Positions 36,619 through 45,391 of a stretch of 64,000 nucleotides of DNA are shown one piece after another; position 1 is the stretch's first letter; every line of letters begins with the position of its first letter. Position numbers and translations under genes: made by a program. Below the pieces are notes generated by a model. The model saw nothing but the letters and a program-made list of their open reading frames with translations. It did not search any database and was not told the origin of the DNA. This DNA comes from Mycolicibacterium goodii (GTDB lineage Bacteria > Actinomycetota > Actinomycetes > Mycobacteriales > Mycobacteriaceae): assembly GCF_022370755.2 (NCBI RefSeq), contig NZ_CP092364.2, forward strand, positions 6,677,307-6,741,306, in the 5' to 3' direction.

Positions 36619-37604
36619 CGAACGCCGCGCGGTACGTAGTCGCCCCGGAGTGCGACCCGGTACCTGGATGCCATTTGTTGGCTGCCTCGACCGGGGGGCA
36701 TTTGGCCCAACTCGTGAAGTGGTCGGGGGTGATCGGTTCTGATCCCGACTCTCTGTGGGTGACGTTCAAGTCGCCTCAGAGCGATTCGCTACTGCAACGC
36801 CGTCGGGTGATGTACGTCCCGTATGTCGCGCCACGCGATATCCGTGGAGCCGTCGATGCGCTGAGGCGCATGATGCGGGAGATCCACTGGAAAGAAGAGG
36901 ATTTCACGGCAGCGGTGACGACAGGCGCGGCAGTCGGTCTGGCGGCGCTCGTCGCTGCGCGGTCCCATCACATACCGTCCTATTACTTCGAGAGCGTGTC
37001 TCGTGTGGACGGGCCATCGCTCACCGGCAAGCTGGCCAGCCTCCACCCGGGTGTCCGTACCAGCTGTCAGTATCAGCAGTGGGCGGGCCGCCGCTGGAGG
37101 TATCGAGGGTCTCTTTTCGACAGCTACACAACGTGTCCCAAACCGCAGGTCGACAATCCGAGCCTGTTCGTCACTCTTGGCACGATCTATCCCTACCGGT
37201 TCGACGCGCTTGTCGACGCGGTTCTCCGGACCGGCCTTGCCGATGGCCGCACCGTGTGGCAACTCGGCAGCACGGCGCGCGAGGGACTGCCAGGAAGGGC
37301 AATGTCGCAAATGGGTGCCGCCGAGTTCGAAGACTGCGCGCGCACCGCCGGTGTCGTCATCACTCACGCCGGCGTCGGGACGATAATGCACCTGCTCGAG
37401 ATGGGGATCTATCCCGTGGTGGTTCCGCGCCGCGCGAAGCGGCACGAGCACATCGACGATCACCAGGTACAGATCTCGTCACTGCTGAAGAGCCGGGAGA
37501 TCTCGGTCGTGGCCGAAGCCGATGAGCTGAACCGCAGCACGATCGTCGCGGCCTCCACGACATCGGTGCGTAGCGGGCCCGGGCTCGCGGTCGAAAGAGC
37601 CTGA
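36615..37604 (+). CDS. Fused Alg14/Alg13-type (PssD-PssE) glycosyltransferase
   Basis: This 329-residue protein combines two halves usually separate. The N-terminal half (~1-165, LLAASTGGHLAQLVKW, AVTTGAAVGLAALVAARS, YYFESVSRVD) resembles Alg14/PssD/EpsE. The C-terminal half (~185-325, LFVTLGTIYPYRFDALVDAV, VVITHAGVGTIMHLLEMGIY, RRAKRHEHIDDHQVQISSLL) resembles the GT28 C-domain of Alg13/PssE. In rhizobia PssD-PssE transfers glucuronic acid to the lipid-linked glucose. The ATG overlaps the ugd stop (ATGA), which supports UDP-GlcA as the donor by inference. Confidence 0.9.
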   Translation: MTNAARYVVAPECDPVPGCHLLAASTGGHLAQLVKWSGVIGSDPDSLWVTFKSPQSDSLLQRRRVMYVPYVAPRDIRGAVDALRRMMREIHWKEEDFTAAVTTGAAVGLAALVAARSHHIPSYYFESVSRVDGPSLTGKLASLHPGVRTSCQYQQWAGRRWRYRGSLFDSYTTCPKPQVDNPSLFVTLGTIYPYRFDALVDAVLRTGLADGRTVWQLGSTAREGLPGRAMSQMGAAEFEDCARTAGVVITHAGVGTIMHLLEMGIYPVVVPRRAKRHEHIDDHQVQISSLLKSREISVVAEADELNRSTIVAASTTSVRSGPGLAVERA

Positions 37605-37633
37605 ACGTGTCCACGCAGAAGAACGGAGATCTC

Positions 37634-38890
37634 ATGACCTGCAGACTGTGCGGCGCCCACCGCCTCGTCAGCGTGCTCGATCTCGGCGCAACCCCGCCGT
37701 GCGAGACATTCTTGTCCGCCGGTGATCTGGACCTGCCGGAGACCACCTACCCGCTGCACCTTCGGTTGTGTGAGGACTGCCTTCTCCTGCAGATTCCGGC
37801 CCTGATCACTCCCGAGGACACGTTCAGTGAGTACGCGTACTTCTCCTCCTACTCCGACAGCTGGGTCGCTCACGCGAAGCGATTTGTCGACGACGCTGCC
37901 GCGCGGCTCGGGCTCGGTCCCGAATCGTTCGTCATCGAAGTGGCGAGCAACGACGGGTACCTACTGCAACATGTGGTGGCCGCCGGGATTCCGTGTCTGG
38001 GTATCGAGCCGTCGGTGAACGTGGGCGCAGCGGCCCGTGCGGGCGGCGTGCCGACCCTCACAGCGTTCCTGGATGAGAATTTGGCATCACGTGTGAGATC
38101 CGATCACGGACCCGCTGATCTCGTCGTCGCGAACAACGTCTATGCGCACATCCCCGATCTCCTGGGTTTCACCCGATCACTGCGCGGACTGATGGCCGAC
38201 GACGGGTGGTTGAGCATCGAGGTACACCACGCCTTGAACCTGGTCACCCTCGGCCAGTTCGACACCATCTACCACGAGCATTTCCAGTACTACACCGTCC
38301 TGTCTGCCATGCGTGCGCTCGCAACGGCCGGTTTGGCAGTCGTCGACGTGGAGATGCTCCCGACGCACGGCGGGTCGATTCGGCTCTGGGCTCAACTCGA
38401 CGCCGTCGCCGGATCGCCGAGCGCACGAGTGGCAGAGGTACTCGCTGTCGAAGAGGAAGCCGGATTACACGAGGTCGACGGCTATCTCGCGCTGAGGCCA
38501 CGGGCCGAAGCTGTTCGCCACCAATTGCTGCGGTTCCTGCTCGACTGCCGCACCGAGGGCAAGCTGGTGGTCGGTTACGGCGCACCCGGCAAGGGAAACA
38601 CCCTGCTGAACTACTGCGGCATCCGACCCGACCTCCTGCCGTACACCGTCGACCGGAACCCGTACAAGCACGGACGTTTCACACCTGGCACCCGGATTCC
38701 GATTCATGACCCGGCGCAGATCGCCAAGGACCGGCCCGATGTCGTCCTGGCGCTGCCCTGGAATCTCGAAACCGAGTTGACAGAGCAACTCTCGTACATC
38801 TGGGAATGGGGCGGACAGCTGGTGTTTCCCCTGCCCACTCTGCACAGCTCGGCCGTGTTCAAAGCGCCACTGGGAGGGATATCAGCATGA
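37634..38890 (+). CDS. Sugar C-methyltransferase (class I SAM, TylC3/NovU-like)
   Basis: This 418-residue protein has an N-terminal zinc domain (CRLCGAH... CEDCLLLQ), a SAM-binding domain (FVIEVASNDGYLLQHVVAAGI, ADLVVANNVYAHI), a Hx-rich EVHHALNLV and HEHFQYY segment with likely catalytic His, and a C-terminal domain (VVGYGAPGKGNTLLNYCGI). These are the three domains of NDP-4-keto-deoxyhexose 3-C-methyltransferases. The ATG at 37634 has CGGAG 5 nt upstream; the in-frame GTG at 37607 lacks one. It overlaps rfbF by ATGA. Confidence 0.92.
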   Translation: MTCRLCGAHRLVSVLDLGATPPCETFLSAGDLDLPETTYPLHLRLCEDCLLLQIPALITPEDTFSEYAYFSSYSDSWVAHAKRFVDDAAARLGLGPESFVIEVASNDGYLLQHVVAAGIPCLGIEPSVNVGAAARAGGVPTLTAFLDENLASRVRSDHGPADLVVANNVYAHIPDLLGFTRSLRGLMADDGWLSIEVHHALNLVTLGQFDTIYHEHFQYYTVLSAMRALATAGLAVVDVEMLPTHGGSIRLWAQLDAVAGSPSARVAEVLAVEEEAGLHEVDGYLALRPRAEAVRHQLLRFLLDCRTEGKLVVGYGAPGKGNTLLNYCGIRPDLLPYTVDRNPYKHGRFTPGTRIPIHDPAQIAKDRPDVVLALPWNLETELTEQLSYIWEWGGQLVFPLPTLHSSAVFKAPLGGISA

Positions 38891-39687
38891 AAGTCGTTCT
38901 GTTCTGCGGCGGATACGGTATGCGCATGCGCAACGGTCCGGGTGACGCCGTACCGAAGCCGATGCAGATGGTCGGTCCGCGGCCGCTCATCTGGCACGTC
39001 ATGCGTTACTACGCGCACTTCGGCCACAAAGAGTTCATCCTGTGCCTCGGTTACGGCGCGGACCACATCAAGAACTACTTCCTGACGTACCAGGAGGCCG
39101 CCTCGAACGATTTCGTGATGAGCGGTGGCCAGGTCCAGTTGATGCACTCCGATATCAGCGACTGGACGATCTCCTTCGTCGACACCGGACTCGAATCGCC
39201 GATCGGAGAGCGTCTGCGCAGGGTTCGTGATTATCTCGGCGGCGACGAGTACTTTTTGGCGAACTACGCCGACGTGCTGACCGACGCACCGTTGGACCAC
39301 ATGATCGACGAGTTCCATCGGTCCGGTGCGGTCGCCTCGATGATGGTGGTGCCGCCTCAATCGTCATTCCACTGCGTCGAGGTGTCAGAGGCCGGCGAGG
39401 TCAAGGAGATCATTGCGGTCTCCGAGTTGACCATCTGGGAAAACGGTGGCTTCTTCGTTCTCTCCCAGGACATCTTCGATCTGCTCCCGCCGGGCGGTGA
39501 CCTCGTGGCGGATGTGTGCGGCACGCTGGCGGGGCAGGGAAAGCTGTTCGGATACCGGTACCAGGGGTTCTGGAAGCCCGCCGACACGTTCAAGGAACGG
39601 GCCGAACTCGAGGCCAGATACCACGACGGTGACCGCCCATGGATGTTGTGGGAGAAGTCGGCCCGCGCGGTGCGCGAGGCCTCATGA
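38887..39687 (+). CDS. rfbF: Glucose-1-phosphate cytidylyltransferase
   Basis: This 266-residue nucleotidyltransferase has VVLFCGGYGMRMRNG, PKPMQMVGPRPLIWHVMRYY, ILCLGYGADHIKNYF and FWKPADTFKERAELE, as in RfbF/DdhA, which makes CDP-glucose. A typical CDP-glucose 4,6-dehydratase (GHTGFKG motif) is not in the window; the SDR at 40382 may take that or a later step. Overlaps (ATGA) at both ends tie it to the C-methyltransferase and the PIG-L protein. Confidence 0.93.
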   Translation: MKVVLFCGGYGMRMRNGPGDAVPKPMQMVGPRPLIWHVMRYYAHFGHKEFILCLGYGADHIKNYFLTYQEAASNDFVMSGGQVQLMHSDISDWTISFVDTGLESPIGERLRRVRDYLGGDEYFLANYADVLTDAPLDHMIDEFHRSGAVASMMVVPPQSSFHCVEVSEAGEVKEIIAVSELTIWENGGFFVLSQDIFDLLPPGGDLVADVCGTLAGQGKLFGYRYQGFWKPADTFKERAELEARYHDGDRPWMLWEKSARAVREAS

Positions 39688-40352
39688 TCGATTTGTCCAC
39701 CGGTGCGCTCCGGGAAATCGCCGTCGTCGGTGCTCATTGCGACGACATACCGATCGGCATGGGAGGCACTCTGCTCACACTCGCGAGCTCGGTTCCCGGG
39801 CTTCGGGTCAGTGCCCTCGTGCTGTCCGGCGGCGGTACGGAACGCGAGGCAGAGGAGATCGGCGCGCTGGCAGCGTTCTGTCCAGGTGCCGATGTGAACC
39901 TGACGGTGCTGGACGTGGAGGATGGTAGAACTCCCGCGCACTGGGAGCGAATCAAGCAGCACGTCACTGTGTTTCGGACGTCGTGTTGTCCTCAGGTCGT
40001 GTTCGGGCCACACCGTGGTGATGCGCATCAGGATCATCGACTACTGGCGGAACTTCTGCCGACCGAATTTCGTGACCATCTCGTGCTCGGCTACGAGATC
40101 CTCAAGTGGGAGGCCGACACTCCGAGGCCGTCGATCTTTCATCCGCTCGACGCGTCAGTCGCCGAGGAGAAGGCACGCCTGCTTCACAAGCACTACCCGT
40201 CCCAGACCGCTCACGACTGGTTCGATGAGCAAGCTTTCCTCGGTCTGTTGAGGATGCGGGGGGTCCAGTGTCGACACATCTACGCCGAGAGCTTCGTCAT
40301 GGAGAAGGCGACCGTCAGATTCGGCGCATACGACACACAGTCGCCGTGGTGA
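39684..40352 (+). CDS. PIG-L/LmbE-family deacetylase
   Basis: This 222-residue protein has the zinc motif VVGAHCDDIPIGMGGTLL, with Cys in place of the usual Pro of AHPDD, and PHRGDAHQDHRLL with the metal-binding His residues. The family removes N-acetyl groups from sugars (GlcNAc-inositol, GlcNAc-PI). Such genes recur in cassettes with RfbF, an SDR, an RmlC-like protein and C-methyltransferases. The substrate here is unknown. It overlaps rfbF by ATGA and lies 29 nt before the SDR. Confidence 0.9.
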   Translation: MIDLSTGALREIAVVGAHCDDIPIGMGGTLLTLASSVPGLRVSALVLSGGGTEREAEEIGALAAFCPGADVNLTVLDVEDGRTPAHWERIKQHVTVFRTSCCPQVVFGPHRGDAHQDHRLLAELLPTEFRDHLVLGYEILKWEADTPRPSIFHPLDASVAEEKARLLHKHYPSQTAHDWFDEQAFLGLLRMRGVQCRHIYAESFVMEKATVRFGAYDTQSPW

Positions 40353-40381
40353 CGAACGACAAAGTAAGGGAGGAACAGGGG

Positions 40382-41410
40382 ATGAGAGTACTGATCACCG
40401 GCCATCAAGGATATCTGGGCACCGTCATGGTGCCGATCCTGCAGCTTGCCGGACATGACGTAACGGGGCTGGACACCGGTTTCTTCGCCGACTGTGTCCT
40501 CGGCCCGGCGCCGGTGGACCCACCGGCGATGCGGCTGGACCTCAGAGATGTGACGGCGGAGCACCTGGTCGGGTTCGACGCCGTCATCCATCTCGCGGCG
40601 TTGTCGAACGACCCCCTCGGCGCGCTGGCACCGCAGATCACTTACGAGATCAACCACTTCGCATCCGCGAGGTTGGCTCGATCGGCGAAGGCCGCCGGTG
40701 TGCGGAGGTTCCTCTACGCGTCCACGTGTTCGGTGTACGGGGCAGCCGGTAAGGGGCTCGTCGACGAGGAAGCCCCGCTGCGACCCCTCACCCCGTACGC
40801 GGAGAGCAAAGTGCGCGTCGAGGAGGACGTGGCGGAGATCGCGGACGACTCCTTCACCCCGGTCTTCCTCCGCAATGCCACAGCCTTCGGGTTCTCACCG
40901 CGCCTGCGCGCGGACATCGTCCTGAACAACCTCGTCGGGCACGCGTTCCTCACCGGCGATGTCCGCGTGTTGTCGGACGGGACGCCGTGGCGACCGCTCG
41001 TCCATGCGCAGGACATCGCGTACGCTTTCCTGCTCGCGTTGGAAGCGCCTGCCGAGAAGGTGCATTGCGCGGCCTTCAACGTCGGCACCGAGTCGAACAA
41101 TCTGACGGTGGCGGACATCGCGCAGGCCGTAGTCGATGTGGTTCCGGGGGCAAAGCTGCTGATCACCGGTGAGACCGGATCTGACCCGCGTTCGTACCGC
41201 GTGGACTTCTCGAAACTCAGGGAGGAGTTGGGTTTCGAGGCGAAGTGGTCGATCGCAGACGGTGCCGCCGAGCTCTACAAGGAGTACGACGCAGCCGGCC
41301 TGACGGCAGAGGCGTTCGCAAAGAAGTTCACGCGCCTGCCGCACCTCGAACGACTGCGGACGGCCGGCATCATCGACAAGACGTTGCGGCGGATCACGGC
41401 AGACGCGTGA
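40382..41410 (+). CDS. NAD-dependent nucleotide-sugar epimerase/dehydratase
   Basis: This 342-residue extended SDR has ITGHQGYLGTVMVPILQLAG, HLAALSNDPLG, the catalytic Ser/Thr in ASTCSVYG and TPYAESK (YxxxK), and RNATAFGFSPRLRADIVLNN. Members in CDP/dTDP-sugar cassettes act as 4,6-dehydratases, 4-epimerases or reductases. The ATG at 40382 has AAGGGAGGAA upstream, the best ribosome site in this stretch. Its last 17 nt overlap the end of the convergent RmlC-like gene. Confidence 0.92.
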   Translation: MRVLITGHQGYLGTVMVPILQLAGHDVTGLDTGFFADCVLGPAPVDPPAMRLDLRDVTAEHLVGFDAVIHLAALSNDPLGALAPQITYEINHFASARLARSAKAAGVRRFLYASTCSVYGAAGKGLVDEEAPLRPLTPYAESKVRVEEDVAEIADDSFTPVFLRNATAFGFSPRLRADIVLNNLVGHAFLTGDVRVLSDGTPWRPLVHAQDIAYAFLLALEAPAEKVHCAAFNVGTESNNLTVADIAQAVVDVVPGAKLLITGETGSDPRSYRVDFSKLREELGFEAKWSIADGAAELYKEYDAAGLTAEAFAKKFTRLPHLERLRTAGIIDKTLRRITADA

Positions 41411-41948
41411 GCAGTTCGGCCCAACTTCCGGCATCCGCGTCCCGCGAAGAGATCACGGACACCGGTAGGGGCCACACGATGCCGAGGTCCGGGTCGTTGT
41501 ACGCAACGGCGAGATCCTCGGCCGGATCGTGGGGGCGGTCGATCCGATAGCAGACGTCGGCGGTGGCCGTCAGCGCCTGAAAACCATGTAGGAAACCGGG
41601 GGGCACGTACAGGTGTCGAAAATCTTTGTCATCCAGGAGAAATGCCTGGTGACGCCCAAAGGTCGGCGAGTCTCGGCGAATATCGACGAGCACGTCGTGT
41701 ACGGCGCCGTTCGCACAGCGCACCAGCTTGGCTTCACCCCTTCCGGAACGGCCGTGCAAGCCGCGAACCACACCCTGCGACGAACGCGACTGCGAATCTT
41801 GAACGAACGACGCCGACACTCCTGGCTTTCCGAGACAGTCGTCGAAGATTCGCGCGTCGAACGTCCGGGTGAACAGTCCGCGCTCGTCACGGAACGGCTG
41901 GGGGACCAGGATCAGGACGTCGGCCAGGTCGGTTCTTTCGATACGCAC
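41394..41948 (-). CDS. dTDP-4-dehydrorhamnose 3,5-epimerase-like (RmlC family), inverted in the operon
   Basis: This 184-residue cupin has QPFRDERGLFTRTFD, GVVRGLHGRSGRGEAKLVRC (base His65, Lys74), YVPPGFLHGFQAL, and Tyr134 at the usual catalytic distance, so the enzyme looks active. It epimerises C3 and/or C5 of a 4-keto-6-deoxy sugar nucleotide. It is the only minus-strand gene between two plus-strand genes: its 3' end overlaps the SDR by 17 nt and its GTG start is 14 nt from the divergent methyltransferase ATG. Its promoter must lie inside the methyltransferase gene. Confidence 0.93.
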   Translation of the reverse strand: MRIERTDLADVLILVPQPFRDERGLFTRTFDARIFDDCLGKPGVSASFVQDSQSRSSQGVVRGLHGRSGRGEAKLVRCANGAVHDVLVDIRRDSPTFGRHQAFLLDDKDFRHLYVPPGFLHGFQALTATADVCYRIDRPHDPAEDLAVAYNDPDLGIVWPLPVSVISSRDADAGSWAELLTRLP

Positions 41949-41962
41949 ATGGAGATGGTGTC

Positions 41963-43039
41963 ATGATTGCGTGTCGCGGATGCGGAAAGCCGGATCTCAC
42001 GCGCGTCCTGGACCTCGGAAAAGTACCAGCGTCAGACCATTTTCCACGCCTCACCGATCCTGTCAGTCCCGAGGAGGTGTCACATCCGCTGGCGATGGAC
42101 CTGTGTGGCGTATGTGGCCTCGCGCAACTTGCCGATGACGACACCGTCGCCGACGAACCGCGCGGGGTGGAACCGCAGGCACTCAAAGATCAGGCCGCGG
42201 CGGCGATCGCCCAGGTCGAAGACGCCGGTTGGTTGCCAGGGGGGACGGTCCTCGAGTTCGGCAGTCCGCACGGCGGCACCTGGATCCCGCTTCTCGCCGA
42301 TCGCGGTTATACCGCTGTGTCATCGAGCGCGGATGTGGTGCTCGACTGCTTCGGCATCATGCACGAGCCCGACCAGCGCAGGGCATTCGAGCAACGTGCT
42401 CAGCGGATCCGGCCCGGCGGAGTGATGCTGTTGCAGTACCACTCACTGATGACGATAGTCGAGCGTGGGCAGTGGAATGCCCTGCGGCACGGTCACTTCG
42501 CCTACTACTCACTCACCGCACTCATACGGCTTCTCGACGAGGTCGGACTTCGGGTGGCCACGGCATGGGAGTTCGACCTGTACGGCGGGACGGTGTTGCT
42601 GGCGCTGGTTCGAGAAGAGGGTGACCGCGACCACGTCGTGGAGCGCATCCTTGATGCCGAGCGCGCATTCGGCATCACCGATCCGGCTGTCGTCGGTGAT
42701 CTTCAGAAGCAGGCCGACGAACACGTGGCGGAACTGAGGAGCTGGCTCGAGTCGGAGTCCGGGGCGGGCCGTACGGTGTTCGCATATGGCGCCGCGTCGC
42801 GAGCGGTGGCTCTGTTCAGTCGCGCGGGTCTCGACTCCCGGCTGATCGCAGCCGTCGCCGACGCGTCATCGGCGAAGCTGGGACGTCGTATGCCGGGCAC
42901 GGACATCCCGATCGTGTCACCGGACGAGTTGCTGGCAGCGAACCCGGATCACGTGCTTCTCACCGTCCCCGATCTCTTGCCGGAGGTGTGCGCGCGCTAT
43001 CCGCAACTGCACGGTCGGTACAGGACGGAAGGGCGGTGA
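41963..43039 (+). CDS. Second sugar C-methyltransferase-like protein
   Basis: This 358-residue protein has the zinc-type N terminus CRGCGKPDL... CGVCGLAQL, a SAM domain with an atypical glycine motif (VLEFGSPHGGTWIPLLADRG), QYHSLMTIVERGQWNALRHGHFAYY, and C-terminal VFAYGAASRAVALFSRAGL. It is related to the protein at 37634 but about 60 residues shorter, with a contracted central region and without the HEHF sequence (RHGHF instead). It may methylate a different sugar or have lost activity. No Shine-Dalgarno is evident. It is followed by a 510-bp gap. Confidence 0.87.
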   Translation: MIACRGCGKPDLTRVLDLGKVPASDHFPRLTDPVSPEEVSHPLAMDLCGVCGLAQLADDDTVADEPRGVEPQALKDQAAAAIAQVEDAGWLPGGTVLEFGSPHGGTWIPLLADRGYTAVSSSADVVLDCFGIMHEPDQRRAFEQRAQRIRPGGVMLLQYHSLMTIVERGQWNALRHGHFAYYSLTALIRLLDEVGLRVATAWEFDLYGGTVLLALVREEGDRDHVVERILDAERAFGITDPAVVGDLQKQADEHVAELRSWLESESGAGRTVFAYGAASRAVALFSRAGLDSRLIAAVADASSAKLGRRMPGTDIPIVSPDELLAANPDHVLLTVPDLLPEVCARYPQLHGRYRTEGR

Positions 43040-43549
43040 ATCTCCCCTGAGCGCGATCAGCGATGGTGTGATTCACACGTGGATCACTCAACCCCTCGAT
43101 GTGCTTGGCACACAACCCATCCGACACGATCTGAACCGGAACGCTCACGTACCTGCCTGATGGGTGGAACCGGGCATCTATGGGATCTAGACTGACGGGG
43201 TAAATCGAAGCGTTCCGGAGTATCACGCCGAGCCGTTCTCCGCGCGTTTTGAACAAAGCACATCGCGGCAGGTGGTCGAATTGAGAGTGGGTTGACCGCG
43301 AACAACCGATTCATATTGATGTGCGGCGGATTCATGTGCAACGGCGGTTGACCAGAAACCTGGCGGAACGCTGTGTGTTGTCATACAGCTCGCTGTGCAA
43401 CTCATAAATACGAACAGAGGTGACGGATATTCTGAGGCATCCTGATTGCGTAGGCTCTGACGAATACCAGCGTGAATCGGCGAAATTCGTCATGAGCATC
43501 ATGCCTTCGACAGGGGCAAATCGATCTTCCGTGCGCCGAAGGGGTCGCG
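43040..43549. other. 510-bp non-coding stretch of lower GC
   Basis: No credible ORF is seen on either strand. The part from about 43200 to 43500 is lower in GC than the flanks. TTGACC (43292) and TATTGA (43314) with 16 nt between could be a promoter for the gene at 43550, but this is weak. Confidence 0.45.
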
Positions 43550-44542
43550 ATGTTGAGGACAATCAAGAAGCGTCTGGACGGCGATCGTCCACTTCGGGTC
43601 GGTGACCTTGTCGAGATCAGATCGCTGGCCGAGATCGTCGCGACGCTTGACGACGACGGCCGACTCGACGGCATGCCATTCATGCCCGAGATGGTCGCGT
43701 ACTGCGGTCAGCGGGCGACCGTGGCCAAACGTGCGCACAAGACCTGCGATGGACATGGGCACATTCGGTGGCTCGATGACGCAGTACATCTCAACGGGTT
43801 ACATTGCGATGGCTCTGCCCACGACGGCTGTCAGGCCAGATGCCCCATCTACTGGAAGAACGCGTGGCTCAAGCGCGTTGCCGACGACGCTGTCCCGCAA
43901 TCGCCACGCCCTCGGGAAGCCGACGTGGAACTACTCGCGCGGCTTGGCAGAACGTCGCGGGAGGCCGAGGACGGCACGGTGCGTTACATGTGCCAGGCGA
44001 CGGAGGTGAATGCCGCCACCCGCCCGCTGCCGATCGGCGAGCTGAAGCAGTACCTCTGGGACGTGTCTTCCAGGAACTACTCGTTGTGGGCGTTTGCCCG
44101 CATCATGGCGGAAGCGGTGATCAATCGCTATCAGCGGATAAGTACCGAACATCTACCTCCAGCGCTGCGAGTTCGTGGTGGACGGCGCCTCCGCCAGGTC
44201 CAGGGTCGTGGGGTGCGCACCCCGAAGGCCACCCTCGACCTGAAGGTGGGTGAGCGGGTGCATATTCGTTCGCGTCAGGAGATCGAGTCAACCCTCAACC
44301 AGCACAACACGAACCGTGGACTGCTGTTCGACGCGGAGGACGCCACGTGGTGTGGGGCGTCGAGCACGGTGATCGATCGCATCGAACGGTTCATCAACGA
44401 CGAGACCGGGGAGATGATCGAGATCAAATCCGACTGCATCATGCTCGACGGCGTAGGGTGTCGCGGCGAGTACTGGCGGATGTGTTCTCGTGGGTTGCCC
44501 ACCTACTGGCGTGAGATCTGGCTGGAGCGCGAAACCGACTGA
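43550..44542 (+). CDS. Cys-rich protein with duplicated ~95-residue domain, function unknown
   Basis: This 330-residue protein contains two copies of one domain: residues ~15-110 (LRVGDLVEIRSLAEIVATLD ... CGQRATV ... CDGSAHDGCQARCPIYWKNAWLKR) and ~231-327 (LKVGERVHIRSRQEIESTLN ... CGASSTV ... CRGEYWRMCSRGLPTYWREIWLER). Shared positions include C52/C268, C86/C304, C94/C312 and the YWK/R-x-x-WL ending. The first copy has extra cysteines C66 and C98. A helical linker with NYSLWAFARIMAEAVINRYQ joins them. The cysteines suggest metal binding. I recall single-copy relatives as hypothetical proteins in polysaccharide clusters. AAGGGG lies 5 nt before the ATG. Confidence 0.85.
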   Translation: MLRTIKKRLDGDRPLRVGDLVEIRSLAEIVATLDDDGRLDGMPFMPEMVAYCGQRATVAKRAHKTCDGHGHIRWLDDAVHLNGLHCDGSAHDGCQARCPIYWKNAWLKRVADDAVPQSPRPREADVELLARLGRTSREAEDGTVRYMCQATEVNAATRPLPIGELKQYLWDVSSRNYSLWAFARIMAEAVINRYQRISTEHLPPALRVRGGRRLRQVQGRGVRTPKATLDLKVGERVHIRSRQEIESTLNQHNTNRGLLFDAEDATWCGASSTVIDRIERFINDETGEMIEIKSDCIMLDGVGCRGEYWRMCSRGLPTYWREIWLERETD

Positions 44543-44593
44543 GATGGTTCGACGTTGCCGGTCATCGGGGCCGATACGTGGGTTCTCCGAAAC

Positions 44594-45256
44594 TCAGCGG
44601 ACCGCGATCAGTGATTTGGTCATGCCGAGTGCCCGCTCCCTGAGAAGCGTCGAGCCAGGGAAGTAGTCCCGCATTTCCGTCACACTCAACAGTTCGGTCC
44701 ACAGGACCGCATCGCGCGCTTGCTCGATGCTTTCGGGCCGCGTGTGCACCAGCGGCCAGCGTTTCGCGACGTGTACTCGTGCGGCGACGGGCATGAACTG
44801 CATACCTGGGAACAGCCAATGGGGCTCGACCGGGAAGTATCGGTAGGGCGTCTGCACCCAGTGTCTCGGCGCGAGCCCGTCGATCTCGGTGGCCAGTTCG
44901 CAACGCCGTGCGTGGCCTCCGACATGTTCGATCAATGAGTTCGAGAACACGATGTCGAACTGTGTGTCCACGCCGGCATCGGCCAGCGTAGTGGTGGCCT
45001 TACAGGCGTCGCCTTTGACCGCAAGTATGCTCTCGCCATCCGACTCGCCGGGCTCGAACAGGTTCAACACCGTTATCTTCCTGGGCTTTACAGGTGATCG
45101 GTGCCAGGTTTGCGTGGTACCACCGAGGTCCAGAAGGTTCATGTCCTCGATGTTCGGAAACGTTCTGCGAAACAGCTCCCAGCGCTTCATACGCGCCTTC
45201 GCGCCCAGGGAGGTGGGTGAGTCCACGAACACCTGCCGCAGTCGAGTCGCAATCAC
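44594..45256 (-). CDS. SAM-dependent methyltransferase-like protein
   Basis: This 220-residue protein has a class I methyltransferase core: MNLLDLGGTTQTWH (SAM motif), ITVLNLF, KGDACKATTTL and FDIVFSNSLIEHVGGHARR. A tail PYRYFPVEPHWLFPGMQFMPV is typical of small polysaccharide-cluster methyltransferases. The GTG at 45256 has GAGGGGGA 4 nt upstream. It is downstream of the aminotransferase on the same strand (135 nt apart). The substrate is unknown; an O-methylated sugar is possible. Confidence 0.83.
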   Translation of the reverse strand: MIATRLRQVFVDSPTSLGAKARMKRWELFRRTFPNIEDMNLLDLGGTTQTWHRSPVKPRKITVLNLFEPGESDGESILAVKGDACKATTTLADAGVDTQFDIVFSNSLIEHVGGHARRCELATEIDGLAPRHWVQTPYRYFPVEPHWLFPGMQFMPVAARVHVAKRWPLVHTRPESIEQARDAVLWTELLSVTEMRDYFPGSTLLRERALGMTKSLIAVR

Positions 45257-45391
45257 TGGTCCCCCTCGATCTCACCGTTTACCCACTCGGTTCGGATGAA
45301 CATCACGCTACGCCCGATGATGACAGCACACCGGCGAGACGACCATGGGCGTCCGGGTTCGTGATGTATTGGCACCCATATGATCCGATGG

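Noticed and set aside
41394..41948. Idea that the RmlC-like protein has lost its catalytic residues
   Set aside because: His65, Lys74 and Tyr134 occur at the expected spacing, so the active site looks intact.
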